This document shows, in pieces, positions 17,884 through 27,773 of a stretch of DNA of 64,000 nt. Location of the stretch: NCBI GenBank assembly GCA_028688145.1, contig JAQTYU010000013.1, positions 39,841 to 103,840 on the forward strand, in the 5' to 3' direction. The first letter of the stretch is position 1. The number at the start of each line of letters is the position of its first letter. The notes under the pieces were generated by a model. The model worked only from the letters and a program-made list of their open reading frames with translations, made no database searches and was not told the DNA's origin. Position numbers and translations under genes: made by a program. Source of the stretch: Thiotrichaceae bacterium (GTDB lineage Bacteria; Pseudomonadota; Gammaproteobacteria; Beggiatoales; Beggiatoaceae).

Positions 17884-19854
17884 ATGATTCCTGAACTTGG
17901 ACATTTCGCCTTAATTTTGGCTTTAATTCTCGCCTTGGTGCAGTGCGTGTTCCCCTTGATTGGGGCGGCGCGCGGTATTCCCAATTGGATGGCAGTGGCG
18001 CGTCCTGCGGCAGTGGGACAATTTGTATTTATCAGTTTGGCGTATTTCAGCCTGACCTATGCGTTTATTCAAAACGATTTTTCCGTGCTCTATGTCGCCA
18101 GCAATTCCAACACTTCGCTGCCCTTGATTTATCGCATCGTCAGCGTGTGGGGCGGGCACGAAGGCTCGCTATTATTATGGAGCTTGATTTTAGCGGGTTG
18201 GATGGTGGCAGTGGTATGGTTTAGCCGCAGTTTACCCGAGGCGATGGTGGCGCGGGTGTTGGCAGTGATGGGATTTATCAGCATGGGCTTTTTATTATTC
18301 ATGCTGGTCACGTCCAATCCTTTCGACCGCTTAGTCAATCCGCCTTTGAACGGGCGTGATTTAAACCCGCTGTTGCAAGACCCCGGTTTAATCATTCATC
18401 CCCCCATGCTTTATATGGGCTACGTGGGCTTTTCCGTCGCCTTCAGTTTTGCGATTGCTGCCTTATTGGGCGGAACTCTAGATAGCGCGTGGGCGCGTTG
18501 GTCACGTCCTTGGACTTTAGTGGCATGGATATTTTTAACGCTGGGCATCGCCTTGGGCAGTTGGTGGGCGTATTACGAACTCGGCTGGGGCGGCTGGTGG
18601 TTTTGGGACCCCGTCGAAAATGCTTCGTTCATGCCGTGGTTAGTGGGCACCGCGTTAATTCATTCTTTAGCCGTGACTGAAAAGCGCAGCACTTTCAAAA
18701 ACTGGACGGTATTGCTCGCCATCATGGCGTTTTCCTTAAGTTTATTAGGCACGTTTTTAGTGCGCTCAGGGGTTTTAACTTCGGTACACGCCTTCGCCAC
18801 CGACCCCGCACGCGGCACGTTTATTTTAATTTTCTTAGGTGTCGTCATCGGCACATCGCTGATTTTATACGCATGGCGCGCCCCAAAAGTGGGTGGCGGC
18901 GGCAGTTTCTCCTTGGTTTCACGGGAAACTTTCTTGCTGATGAACAATATTTTATTGGTCGTCGCCTGCGGCATGGTGCTGTTGGGCACTTTGTACCCGC
19001 TGTTTTTAGACGCTTTAAACTTGGGCAAAATTTCCGTCGGCCCGCCTTACTTTTCAACGATGTTTACCTTGTTGATTTCGCCCTTGATTTTCTTAGTCGG
19101 TATCGGCACTTTAACCCGCTGGAAAAAAGATGAATTGCCGCGCCTGCAAAAATTATTAATGCTGAGTTTTATCGCGAGCATCGTGTTAGGGGTTGCAATT
19201 CCCGTGGTGACAGGCACGTTAAGCCTAGGTGTAGTCGCAGGCATTGCAGGCGCGAGCTGGATTGTATTAACCAGCATTCAAGCGGTGCGTGAAAAATTGC
19301 GGCATAAAACCGCGTTGGGCGGCGGCTTACGCAGTTTGCCACAAGGTTTTTATGGGATGTTGACCGCACATATTGGAATTTCAGTGTTCGTGATAGGAGT
19401 GATGTTATCCAGCGCGTTCAGCGTTGAACAAGATGTGCGCGTCGAACCCAATAAATCCACCGAAATTGCAGGACATCGCTTCTTATTTGAAGGCACGCAA
19501 AAATTAGACGGCGCGAATTATTCGGGCGAGCGCGGCACGTTCCGCGTGTTCAAAGACCAGCAAGAAATTTCGGTGCTGCAACCTGAAAAACGCATTTATC
19601 GTGTGCAAGCGATGCCGATGACCGAAGCCGCGATTGACCCGAGTTTAGCGCGAGATATTTACATCGCTTTGGGCGAGCCACTGGGCAATGGCGCGTGGAG
19701 TGCACGGATTTATTATAAACCCTTCATCCGTTGGATTTGGTTAGGCGCGTTATTCATGGTGGCGGGCGGGATTATTTCGGTGTTCGATCCGCGTTATCGG
19801 CGCAATGCCTTGCGTAGCACTCATGCCGTTGATGGCGCAGTGGCGACCGCCTAG
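17884..19854 (+). CDS. ccmF: cytochrome c haem lyase subunit CcmF
   Basis: 656-residue polytopic membrane protein with about 14-15 membrane segments. The haem-handling signature GGWWFWDPVENASFMPW lies near 236-252, GGHEGSLLLW near 91-100, and LVRSGVLTSVHAFATDP near 294-310; these are diagnostic of CcmF/NrfE. With CcmH it ligates haem to apocytochromes c in the periplasm. The remaining ccm genes are not in the window, so this copy is solitary, followed nine bases later by dapF. It could be a specialised second lyase (NrfE type), but length fits CcmF. Confidence 0.92.
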   Translation: MIPELGHFALILALILALVQCVFPLIGAARGIPNWMAVARPAAVGQFVFISLAYFSLTYAFIQNDFSVLYVASNSNTSLPLIYRIVSVWGGHEGSLLLWSLILAGWMVAVVWFSRSLPEAMVARVLAVMGFISMGFLLFMLVTSNPFDRLVNPPLNGRDLNPLLQDPGLIIHPPMLYMGYVGFSVAFSFAIAALLGGTLDSAWARWSRPWTLVAWIFLTLGIALGSWWAYYELGWGGWWFWDPVENASFMPWLVGTALIHSLAVTEKRSTFKNWTVLLAIMAFSLSLLGTFLVRSGVLTSVHAFATDPARGTFILIFLGVVIGTSLILYAWRAPKVGGGGSFSLVSRETFLLMNNILLVVACGMVLLGTLYPLFLDALNLGKISVGPPYFSTMFTLLISPLIFLVGIGTLTRWKKDELPRLQKLLMLSFIASIVLGVAIPVVTGTLSLGVVAGIAGASWIVLTSIQAVREKLRHKTALGGGLRSLPQGFYGMLTAHIGISVFVIGVMLSSAFSVEQDVRVEPNKSTEIAGHRFLFEGTQKLDGANYSGERGTFRVFKDQQEISVLQPEKRIYRVQAMPMTEAAIDPSLARDIYIALGEPLGNGAWSARIYYKPFIRWIWLGALFMVAGGIISVFDPRYRRNALRSTHAVDGAVATA

Positions 19855-19863
19855 GAGAAAAAC

Positions 19864-20694
19864 ATGCGTTTGAATTTTGTAAAAATGCAGGGCTTGGGCA
19901 ATGATTTTGTGATGATTGACGCAATGGCGCAACCCATCATTCTCAGCAATGAACAATTGCGCCATTTGGCGGATCGGCGTTTTGGGGTGGGCTGCGATCA
20001 GATTTTGTTTGTTGAACCCAGCCAGATTGCAGGCGTGGATTTTCGTTACCGCATTTTCAATGCCGACGGTGGCGAAGTGCAACAATGCGGCAATGGCGCA
20101 CGCTGTTTTGCGCGTTTTGTGCACGACCAAGGACTGACTGACAAAACTGAAATCGTGGTCGAAACTCAAAAAGGCTTAATTTATCCGCGCATTGAAGCCG
20201 ATGGCGAAGTCACGGTGAATATGGGTTTGCCGCGTTTCACGCCTGCGGAAATTCCGTTTCTTGCCGACGCTGCCAGCATTCAATATCCGATTGAAGTTTT
20301 AGGCAAAACTCAGCAGATTAGCGTGGTTTCTATGGGCAATCCGCACGCCGTCTTAGTCGTGGATGCGGTGGACACTGCGCCTGTGGGCGAAGTTGGTGCG
20401 GCGTTAGAATCGCACCCACGTTTTCCCGAGCGGGTCAATGTGGGTTTTATGCAAATTATGGATCGGCATAATATTCGCCTGCGCGTATTTGAGCGCGGTT
20501 CTGGCGAAACTTTGGCATGTGGCACAGGTGCGTGTGCGGCGGTGGTTGCGGGGCAGCGTCTGGGTTTATTAGATGAAGGCGTGACGGTGCAAACCCGTGG
20601 CGGCAGTTTAACCATTCGCTGGGCTGGCGAAAATCAACCCGTTTTAATGCGTGGCGCGGCGGTTCGCGTTTTTGAAGGAGTCATTGAATTATGA
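19864..20694 (+). CDS. dapF: diaminopimelate epimerase
   Basis: 276 residues. Converts LL- to meso-diaminopimelate for lysine and peptidoglycan synthesis. The two catalytic Cys are C75 in CGNGARCF and C219 in ACGTGACA, each followed by the expected Gly-rich turn. N-terminus [19 protein letters not shown] is standard. An AGGAGAAAAAC site precedes the start. The stop overlaps the next start by ATGA. Confidence 0.97.
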   Translation: MRLNFVKMQGLGNDFVMIDAMAQPIILSNEQLRHLADRRFGVGCDQILFVEPSQIAGVDFRYRIFNADGGEVQQCGNGARCFARFVHDQGLTDKTEIVVETQKGLIYPRIEADGEVTVNMGLPRFTPAEIPFLADAASIQYPIEVLGKTQQISVVSMGNPHAVLVVDAVDTAPVGEVGAALESHPRFPERVNVGFMQIMDRHNIRLRVFERGSGETLACGTGACAAVVAGQRLGLLDEGVTVQTRGGSLTIRWAGENQPVLMRGAAVRVFEGVIEL

Positions 20695-21383
20695 GTTCGC
20701 AACATTCGCTACAAATTGATGAATTACCTGAACAATCTATCGTCGAATATCTGCGGCGGCATCCCAATTTTTTCATGCAATATGAAACTTTATTGGCTGA
20801 AATGGTGATTCCGCAAAGCCGTGGCAACATGGTTTCTTTGGTCGAGCGGCAAATGGTGGTGTTGCGTGATGAAAATCAGCAGTTGCAGCGCAAACTCAGC
20901 AACTTGATTGAAATGGCACAGCGCAATGAATTATTAAATCAACGCATTCAACGCTTTGTGGTGAATTTGAGCGGCGCGGGCAGTTTGGATGAATTTTTCA
21001 CCGTGCTTTATGAAAATTTGCTGGCAGAATTTAACAGCGATGCGGTGGTGGTGCGTTTGTTTGAATTGCCTGCGGGAAATTTGGCAGGACGTAAGGAATT
21101 TGTGGAATATGATGCGCAAGTATTCAGTTTGTTTGAAAGCTTGCTGAGCAGTTCTAAACCCTTTTGTGGCAGATTGGCGCAGGCGCAAATTGACTATTTA
21201 TTTCCGAATGAAAATATTACGTCTGCTGCGTTAATTCCCTTAGGAATTCCCAAACCGCAAGGCATTCTCGCAATGGGCAGCCGCGATATTGCGCGTTTTC
21301 ATGCGGGCATGGGCACGGATTTGATTCAGTACATGGGCGAGGTGATTAGCCAGTTGTTAAAACGTTGGTTGAAACCGTTTTAA
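20691..21383 (+). CDS. DUF484 (GAF-like) protein
   Basis: 230 residues, cytoplasmic. Begins with a short helical segment containing [12 protein letters not shown], a Glu/Gln-rich coiled coil (about 55-90), then a GAF-like domain ending in [26 protein letters not shown]484 proteins commonly sit between dapF and xerC; here dapF overlaps by four bases but xerC is absent, replaced by the restriction-modification genes. Function unknown. Confidence 0.9.
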   Translation: MSSQHSLQIDELPEQSIVEYLRRHPNFFMQYETLLAEMVIPQSRGNMVSLVERQMVVLRDENQQLQRKLSNLIEMAQRNELLNQRIQRFVVNLSGAGSLDEFFTVLYENLLAEFNSDAVVVRLFELPAGNLAGRKEFVEYDAQVFSLFESLLSSSKPFCGRLAQAQIDYLFPNENITSAALIPLGIPKPQGILAMGSRDIARFHAGMGTDLIQYMGEVISQLLKRWLKPF

Positions 21384-21396
21384 ATTTGTTATCTCA

Positions 21397-21431
21397 TGAG
21401 GATTGATAGTGTTCAATACTATTAATCCTCA
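21397..21431. promoter_or_regulatory. 35-nt imperfect palindrome upstream of the restriction gene
   Basis: Outer arms TGAGGATT / AATCCTCA (8 bp) and inner arms ATAGT / ACTAT surround a 7-nt centre. It lies 14 bp after the DUF484 stop and 31 bp before the nuclease start. It could end the dapF transcript, but no T-run follows, so an operator controlling the restriction-modification genes is equally plausible. Confidence 0.5.
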
Positions 21432-21461
21432 ATAAGTTACCAATTATTTAAAGGATTTTTA

Positions 21462-22529
21462 ATGAGTATATCTGCCTTATTTGGATTAAAAAACTCGAAT
21501 CGAGATTTTACCCAAAGAGAATCATGGGGAAAGAATCAATTTAATTCATCGTTTCCCACAGCATTAGCTTGCTACATGCACAGTAAAGACTTAAATCCTG
21601 TCTATTTAGAATTAAATAATGAATTAAAAGTTGCACATTCAAAAATCAATGTTGCTGATTTATTTGGGATGAATCCAAGTTCAGAGGAATTATTTTTTTC
21701 ATTTGAAAGCGATTATGTACCTTATCGCCAGCTCGTTATTGGTAATCTTCCCAGAATTGACTTAGTCACACAAAATTTACATACACATCAGTGTTTACAG
21801 GGTTTAGAAATCAAATTAACAGCCTTACCTGACCATACTACTTGTGAACTGACAGAAGATAAATTTGGTAGTGAATTAGTGATTCGTCCAGATAGCATTG
21901 TTTATCTAGCTCTCAGTATTGTAAATGTCTATAAAAACCACATTGCAATATTGGGGAATATGATTGATAGTCAATTTGATCATGTTAAAGATTGGAGTGA
22001 GGGAGGAAACGTATTGGCTCTTGTTCCAGAGATAATTAACACAATTAACATGATATTGTTAAATAAACTGGACCAACAAACACCGCTAATAATCCAACCT
22101 GTTTGGAAGACATTGGGTAAATCACCACAATTAGCACAGAATTGTTTAGATATTTTTGTGTGGAGTAATTTCGCATTCACTCGTTTATTTTTGGATATTG
22201 GTATTCAAGAAATAGCCAGAGAAAATAAAATAACTCGACAATTACGCTCTATAATTTGGTTACTGAAAATGCTATTAGATTTTTGTCGCCACGGCAAAAT
22301 AGATCATGCTAAAGTCATTGATTCGCTTTCCTACAATACTAAAAATGATAAGGCGTTTGCAGTGAACGGTAAAATTACACATGCTTACATGTCTTGTGCA
22401 GAACTGAGCAATCCTAGAATAACCCAAGATGAAATTAAGAACATTATTTTAGGCGAGGGGCATTTACTCTTAAGTCCTGAAAGACGTTTCGATGCCATCA
22501 TTTATAACTCCCCTTATCTATTCAAATAA
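21462..22529 (+). CDS. type II restriction endonuclease, HindVP-like
   Basis: 355 residues. The N-terminus (LFGLKNSNRDF, WGKNQFNSSFPTALACYM) and the stretch GLEIKLTALPDHTTCE match my recollection of the HindVP restriction endonuclease family (Pfam RE_HindVP). The ExK in LEIKLTALPD (near 122) is a plausible part of the PD-(D/E)XK catalytic site. The next gene, two bases away, is a C5-cytosine methyltransferase, the expected partner. HindVP itself recognises GRCGYC; the specificity here is not established. Base composition is visibly more AT-rich than the flanking genes, a sign of transfer. Confidence 0.82.
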   Translation: MSISALFGLKNSNRDFTQRESWGKNQFNSSFPTALACYMHSKDLNPVYLELNNELKVAHSKINVADLFGMNPSSEELFFSFESDYVPYRQLVIGNLPRIDLVTQNLHTHQCLQGLEIKLTALPDHTTCELTEDKFGSELVIRPDSIVYLALSIVNVYKNHIAILGNMIDSQFDHVKDWSEGGNVLALVPEIINTINMILLNKLDQQTPLIIQPVWKTLGKSPQLAQNCLDIFVWSNFAFTRLFLDIGIQEIARENKITRQLRSIIWLLKMLLDFCRHGKIDHAKVIDSLSYNTKNDKAFAVNGKITHAYMSCAELSNPRITQDEIKNIILGEGHLLLSPERRFDAIIYNSPYLFK

Positions 22530-22531
22530 TT

Positions 22532-23488
22532 ATGTTAAAAATAATTGATTTATTTTCAGGTTGTGGTGGCTTATCTTTGGGATTTCAAAATGCAGGTTTT
22601 GAAATTTTGGCAGCTTTTGATAATTGGACACCTGCAATAAATACCTATCAAGCTAATTTTCACCATGATGCAATACAATTGGATCTATCTGACGAAGGAG
22701 TAATAGAAATATTAAGTGCTTACAACCCTGAAATGATTATAGGAGGACCTCCATGTCAAGATTTTTCTAGTGCAGGAAAACGGAATGAAGAAACACAACG
22801 TGCTGATTTAACAATTAAATTTTCTGAAATAGTGGCTATTCTCAAGCCAAAAGTATTCATTATGGAAAATGTAGGACGGATAGGTATTACCAATACCCTA
22901 AAAAAATCAAAAGTCATTTTTCAAAAAAATGGCTATGGATTATCTGAGGTCATACTCAATGCCAGTCTTTGTGGTGTACCACAAGCGAGAAAACGTTTTT
23001 TTCTCATTGGTATTTTGAATGAACAAGATCAGGTATTAGACGCTTATTTAAAGCAAAATTTGTCAACAACGCCTTTAAGTGTTTTTGAATATTTAGGTAA
23101 TGATCTAAATATTGAACATTATTATCGTCATCCTAGAAATTATTCACGCCGCGCTATCTTTAGTATTTATGAGCCAAGTCCAACAATTCGTGGAGTTAAT
23201 CGACCTATTCCCAAAACCTATCAGTTTCATGCAAATGATACCAGCACTGATTTAACAAAAGTGAGAGTCTTAACCGCAATTGAACGCAGCTACTTGCAAA
23301 CATTTCCTAAAAACTTCATTTTTCCCTCGAACAATAAAGCTGATTTAGAACAAATGATTGGAAATGCTGTGCCTGTAAAATTAGCCGAGTATGTCGCCAA
23401 GGCGGTGATATCTTATCTACAAGAAAAGAGACTAACTCGCATAATTACCCCAAGTAATATGCTCAGTCAGCAGTTATCTTTTTTCTAG
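22532..23488 (+). CDS. DNA (cytosine-5-)-methyltransferase of a type II R-M system
   Basis: 318 residues with the ordered C5-MTase motifs: I DLFSGCGGLSLGFQNAGF (near 5-22), IV GGPPCQDFSSAGKR with catalytic C75, VI MENVGR, VIII QARKRFFLIG, and X IGNAVPVKLAEYVAKAV near the C-terminus. The target-recognition region lies about 190-250. It should protect the genome from the nuclease encoded just upstream (gap of two bases). AT-rich like its partner. Order is nuclease first, methylase second. Confidence 0.95.
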   Translation: MLKIIDLFSGCGGLSLGFQNAGFEILAAFDNWTPAINTYQANFHHDAIQLDLSDEGVIEILSAYNPEMIIGGPPCQDFSSAGKRNEETQRADLTIKFSEIVAILKPKVFIMENVGRIGITNTLKKSKVIFQKNGYGLSEVILNASLCGVPQARKRFFLIGILNEQDQVLDAYLKQNLSTTPLSVFEYLGNDLNIEHYYRHPRNYSRRAIFSIYEPSPTIRGVNRPIPKTYQFHANDTSTDLTKVRVLTAIERSYLQTFPKNFIFPSNNKADLEQMIGNAVPVKLAEYVAKAVISYLQEKRLTRIITPSNMLSQQLSFF

Positions 23489-23593
23489 TATCTGAAAAGT
23501 TGTCTAAGCTACCTATTAGTATCATGCAGAACTACCTGATTAATCTTAGGATTAGATGATGAATAAACAGAATCTTCAAAGAAGAGGTGTATG

Positions 23594-24040
23594 ATGTTAG
23601 AAGAACATGGGATTGTGATTGAAGCCGACATCGATTTTGCTTGGGTTGAAACCCAGCGTAAAAGCAGTTGTGGGCAATGTGCCGAAAATAAAGGCTGTGG
23701 TACTTCAGCCTTGGCGGAAGTGATTGGGAAAAAAGCCACTAAAATTCGTGTGCAAAATACCCTCGCAGTGAAAACAGGTGATCATGTGGTGATTGGTTTA
23801 GAAGAATCAGCCTTGGTGCGGAGTTCTTTAACGCTCTATATGTTGCCTTTATTATGCTTATTTGCCACTGCGATTATTTATGAAGCTTTAGCCGCACAAG
23901 GCATCTTCCCAAAAGCTGAAGTGTACAGTATGTTTGCAGGCTTATTCGGCATGGGAATTGGTTTTGTCATCGCCAAATCTATGACTACCAATATGTCCAA
24001 TCAAGAACGTTATCAGCCCGTGCTATTGAAAACGGAATAA
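23594..24040 (+). CDS. rseC: RseC/MucC-family positive regulator of sigma-E
   Basis: 148-residue inner-membrane protein. An N-terminal cytoplasmic domain carries a Cys cluster (CGQC...GCG, near 22-33); two membrane segments follow (about 78-97 and 107-128). AGAGG six bases before the ATG at 23594 decides the start over an ATG one codon upstream. In relatives it sits in rpoE-rseA-rseB-rseC and promotes sigma-E signalling; here rpoE, rseA and rseB are missing upstream and the restriction-modification genes occupy that place, but degP follows as in mucC-mucD. Confidence 0.88.
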   Translation: MLEEHGIVIEADIDFAWVETQRKSSCGQCAENKGCGTSALAEVIGKKATKIRVQNTLAVKTGDHVVIGLEESALVRSSLTLYMLPLLCLFATAIIYEALAAQGIFPKAEVYSMFAGLFGMGIGFVIAKSMTTNMSNQERYQPVLLKTE

Positions 24041-24052
24041 CGAAGACCTATT

Positions 24053-24103
24053 TAATGGCAATTCCCTTAAATTATGACGCTGTGTCTTGGGGAATTGCCA
24101 TTA
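24053..24103. promoter_or_regulatory. 14-bp perfect inverted repeat between rseC and degP
   Basis: Arms 24053-24066 (TAATGGCAATTCCC) and 24090-24103 are exactly complementary around a 23-nt loop. It begins 12 bp after the rseC stop and ends 45 bp before the degP start. No T-run follows on the plus strand. Candidate attenuator, RNA-stability element or binding site that uncouples degP from rseC. Confidence 0.55.
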
Positions 24104-24148
24104 GTTATTATGTATAACACACGGATTATTCTAGGAGTTTATCACGCT

Positions 24149-25600
24149 ATGTTGAAACAACGTTTAATGACGTGGGGAGTTGGCGTGCTGTTTATCCTAA
24201 GCACGACTTTGACCCATGCCCAACTGCCAGATTTTACCAAACTGGTCGAAGCCAATGGCGCAGCTGTGGTGAATATCAGCACGGGTGCGAAAAAAGGCAA
24301 AGTATCCAGCAATGCACCAGAAAAGGAAAAACGCCGTTTTCGCAACATTCCCGGAATGCCTGAAGAATTAAATGAATTCTTCAAGCATTTTGCGCCTGAT
24401 GAAGACGGGGGCAATGGCGGGCTAGAAGAAGGACCGGGGGCTGCAAATTCCTTAGGTTCTGGTTTTATCATTTCCCGTGATGGTTACATAGTCACTAATA
24501 ACCATGTGGTTGATGATGCCGGTGAAGTCACCGTGCGCCTCAGCGACCGCCGCGAATTTGTTGCCAAAGTGATTGGCACAGACAAGCGCAGTGATATTGC
24601 CCTGCTCAAAGTCGAAGCCAATGATTTACCTGTACTGAAATTAGGTTCTTCCAAAGAACTCAAAGTTGGGGAATGGGTGCTGGCGATTGGTTCACCCTTT
24701 GGTTTTGACCATTCCGTCACCGCAGGCATTGTCAGCGCGAAAGGGCGCAGTTTACCCAGCGATACTTACGTACCCTTTATTCAAACTGACGTGGCAATTA
24801 ATCCCGGTAATTCAGGCGGCCCTTTATTTAATATGAACGGCGAAGTTGTCGGCATTAACTCACAAATCTACAGCCGCACTGGCGGATTTATGGGCTTATC
24901 CTTCGCAATTCCTGTCGATATGATGGTGAGCGTGGTTGAACAACTGAAGAGCAAAGGCAAAGTTTCACGCGGCTGGTTAGGCGTATTAATTCAAGATGTG
25001 ACCCGTGAACTTGCGGAATCTTTAGGTATGGATAAACCCCGTGGCGCATTGGTGGCAAAAGTATTGCCTGACAGTCCCGCACAAAACGCAGATTTTAAAG
25101 TAGGCGATGTGATCGTGAGCTTTGCAGGCAAAGACATTGACCATTCTTCAGACTTACCGCCCTTAGTCGGCATGAGTCCTGTGGGTTCTAATTTGGTTGC
25201 TAAAGTGGTTCGCAACCGTAAGATGGTAGATGTCAATGTGATGATTGCAGAATTGCCTTCTGAAGAAGACATTCAAGCCAGCAATGGCAAAGGCGGCAGC
25301 GGCAATAAATCTGCAACCAGCAATCGCTTAGGCTTGTCTGTGGTTGAAAATGACAAGGAACGCGGCAATTCTGAAAGTAATGAAGGCGGCGTATTGGTGC
25401 AAAAAGTCGATTCTGGTCCCGCACGCGATGCAGGAATTCGCAAAGACGACGTGATCATGATGATTGATAACACCAAGATTAAAGACGTGCGCCATTTCAA
25501 AGACGTGGTGACGGGATTAGAAGCAGGGCAAGCTGTGCCTGTGTTAATCCACCGTCGCGGTTCACCTTTATTCTTAGCCTTAAAAGTGCCCGCTAAATAA
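24149..25600 (+). CDS. degP: periplasmic serine protease DegP/MucD
   Basis: 483 residues with a signal peptide (cut after THA, near residue 24). Trypsin-like triad H119 (TNNHVVDD), D149 (SDIALLK), S222 (GNSGGPL), followed by two PDZ domains (about 265-355 and 395-480). Degrades or refolds misfolded envelope proteins. The ATG at 24149 gives a normal signal peptide and has AGGAG upstream; a start 75 bp earlier would add an unlikely leader. The start of the next gene overlaps its stop. Confidence 0.95.
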   Translation: MLKQRLMTWGVGVLFILSTTLTHAQLPDFTKLVEANGAAVVNISTGAKKGKVSSNAPEKEKRRFRNIPGMPEELNEFFKHFAPDEDGGNGGLEEGPGAANSLGSGFIISRDGYIVTNNHVVDDAGEVTVRLSDRREFVAKVIGTDKRSDIALLKVEANDLPVLKLGSSKELKVGEWVLAIGSPFGFDHSVTAGIVSAKGRSLPSDTYVPFIQTDVAINPGNSGGPLFNMNGEVVGINSQIYSRTGGFMGLSFAIPVDMMVSVVEQLKSKGKVSRGWLGVLIQDVTRELAESLGMDKPRGALVAKVLPDSPAQNADFKVGDVIVSFAGKDIDHSSDLPPLVGMSPVGSNLVAKVVRNRKMVDVNVMIAELPSEEDIQASNGKGGSGNKSATSNRLGLSVVENDKERGNSESNEGGVLVQKVDSGPARDAGIRKDDVIMMIDNTKIKDVRHFKDVVTGLEAGQAVPVLIHRRGSPLFLALKVPAK

Positions 25601-25857
25601 TGACAATATCGCCCACTTTCATTTTATACAGCCGTGTCGGTTGCCATCTCTGTGAAGACATGGAGCAACACTTGCGTGAATTGCAACAACAACACGCTTT
25701 TAATCTGGAAGTGGTCGATATTGACCGCGATCCCCTCCTGCAAACCCGCTATAATACGCAGATTCCTGTGTTAGTCGCGGGGGCGCAGGAACTCTGCCAT
25801 TACTATCTTGATCAGGCGGGGTTCTTACGCTATCTACAAGATTTTCAGTCAAGTTAG
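25600..25857 (+). CDS. glutaredoxin-like thioredoxin-fold protein (DUF836)
   Basis: 85 residues. The redox motif CHLCEDM (near 15-21) and the cis-Pro in TQIPVLV (near 52-58) define a short thioredoxin fold of the glutaredoxin 2-like DUF836 family. Its ATG overlaps the degP stop (TAATG), so translation is coupled. Probable thiol oxidoreductase; its partner is unknown. Confidence 0.9.
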   Translation: MTISPTFILYSRVGCHLCEDMEQHLRELQQQHAFNLEVVDIDRDPLLQTRYNTQIPVLVAGAQELCHYYLDQAGFLRYLQDFQSS

Positions 25858-25973
25858 CCAGTTACATGTTAAACTTGCCCTCACCATCACAAAAAATGTT
25901 GTAAGTTTGAAACATTTATTGTATTTTTGTGGCGTTTTTGTGACCGTCACGTCTGTTTTTTAAGCGAAATTGC

Positions 25974-27773
25974 ATGAAGCATATCCGTAATTTTTCCATT
26001 ATTGCCCATATTGATCACGGAAAATCCACTTTAGCCGACCGTTTTATCCAAATGTGTGGCGGTTTAACCGACCGCGAAATGTCGGAACAAGTGTTAGATT
26101 CGATGGATTTAGAACGCGAGCGCGGCATTACTATCAAAGCGCAAAGCGTCACGCTAAATTATACCGCCCGTGATGGCATTGTTTATCAACTGAATTTAAT
26201 TGACACCCCCGGACACGTTGATTTCTCTTACGAAGTTTCGCGTTCCTTGGCTGCCTGCGAAGGCGCATTATTAGTGGTCGATGCGGCGCAAGGGGTGGAA
26301 GCGCAAAGTGTGGCAAACTGCTACACCGCCTTAGCACAAGGCTTAGAAGTTGTACCCGTGCTGAATAAAATTGATTTACCCTCCGCCGAACCTGCGCGGG
26401 TTATCAAACAAATTGAAGAAATTATCGGCATTGAAGCGGAAGACGCGCTGCGGGTCAGTGCGAAAACAGGCATCGGCATTGAAGACCTGCTGGAACAATT
26501 GGTGCAACGCATTCCCGCGCCCAAAGGCAACAATGACGCGCCGCTGCAAGCTTTAATTATTGACTCATGGTTTGATAATTATCTGGGCGTGGTGTCTTTG
26601 GTGCGGGTGATGGAAGGCTGTTTGAGCAAACGCCAAAAAATCACCATGATGTCCAGTGGGCGGCGTTTCCAAGTGGAAAAAGTCGGGATTTTCACCCCGA
26701 AACCGATAGAACGTGATTTCTTAGAAGCGGGCGAAGTCGGCTATTTAATCGCCAGCATTAAAGAAATTGACGGCGCGCCCGTCGGCGACACCATCACGTC
26801 TGTGGATAATCCTGCGAGCGAAGTGTTACCCGGTTTCCAAGCGATTCAGCCGCGCGTGTTTGCGGGCATGTTCCCGATTGATGCCAATGATTACGAGCCA
26901 TTCCGCGAAGCTTTATCAAAATTGCGCTTGAATGATGCCGCGTTATATTACGAACCTGAAACCTCGCAAGCTCTGGGTTTTGGTTTCCGCTGTGGGTTCT
27001 TGGGCATGTTGCACATGGAAATTGTGCAAGAACGCTTGGAACGCGAATACAATTTAGATTTAATCACCACCGCGCCCACCGTGGTTTATGAAATTCTGAG
27101 CACCAAAGGCGAAATTTTCAAGGTAGACAATCCTTCAAAATTACCGCCGATTAACGTGATTTCAGAAATGCGTGAACCGATTATTGAAGCACGGATGTTA
27201 TTGCCGCCTGAATATTTGGGCAACGTGATTAATTTGTGCATTGAAAAACGCGGCGTGCAGAAAAAAATGCTGTATGTCGGCTCGCAAGTGTCGCTGGTGT
27301 ACGAATTGCCAATGAGTGAAATGGTCTTAGACTTTTTCGACCGTTTGAAATCAGTCAGCCGAGGTTATGCTTCCTTGGATTATACATTCCTGCGTTTTGA
27401 AGCCGCAGATTTAGTGCGTTTAGATGTGTTAATCAATGGTGAGCGCGTCGATGCTTTATCAACTATCGTGCACCGCGATCAAAGCATGATTCGGGGACGC
27501 GATTTAGTAGAACGCATGAAAGACGTGATTCCGCGCCAAATGTTTGACGTGGCAATTCAAGCCGCGCTTGGGGCGCATATTATCGCGCGTCAAACTGTGA
27601 AAGCTTTACGAAAGAACGTGATTGCGAAATGCTATGGCGGCGACGTTAGCCGTAAGCGTAAGCTCTTGGAAAAACAAAAAGAAGGCAAGAAGCGCATGAA
27701 ACAAGTGGGTTCGGTGTCGATTCCCCAAGATGCGTTTTTAGCCGTTTTACACGTTGGAAAAACGAATAAATGA
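25974..27773 (+). CDS. lepA: elongation factor 4
   Basis: 599-residue translational GTPase. G1 AHIDHGKST (near 10-18), G2 around RERGIT, G3 DTPGHVDF, G4 NKID, then domain II, the EF-G-like domains and the EF4-specific C-terminal domain (HVGKTNK end). Acts on stalled ribosomes. Directly upstream of lepB with a four-base overlap, as in most proteobacteria. Confidence 0.98.
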   Translation: MKHIRNFSIIAHIDHGKSTLADRFIQMCGGLTDREMSEQVLDSMDLERERGITIKAQSVTLNYTARDGIVYQLNLIDTPGHVDFSYEVSRSLAACEGALLVVDAAQGVEAQSVANCYTALAQGLEVVPVLNKIDLPSAEPARVIKQIEEIIGIEAEDALRVSAKTGIGIEDLLEQLVQRIPAPKGNNDAPLQALIIDSWFDNYLGVVSLVRVMEGCLSKRQKITMMSSGRRFQVEKVGIFTPKPIERDFLEAGEVGYLIASIKEIDGAPVGDTITSVDNPASEVLPGFQAIQPRVFAGMFPIDANDYEPFREALSKLRLNDAALYYEPETSQALGFGFRCGFLGMLHMEIVQERLEREYNLDLITTAPTVVYEILSTKGEIFKVDNPSKLPPINVISEMREPIIEARMLLPPEYLGNVINLCIEKRGVQKKMLYVGSQVSLVYELPMSEMVLDFFDRLKSVSRGYASLDYTFLRFEAADLVRLDVLINGERVDALSTIVHRDQSMIRGRDLVERMKDVIPRQMFDVAIQAALGAHIIARQTVKALRKNVIAKCYGGDVSRKRKLLEKQKEGKKRMKQVGSVSIPQDAFLAVLHVGKTNK

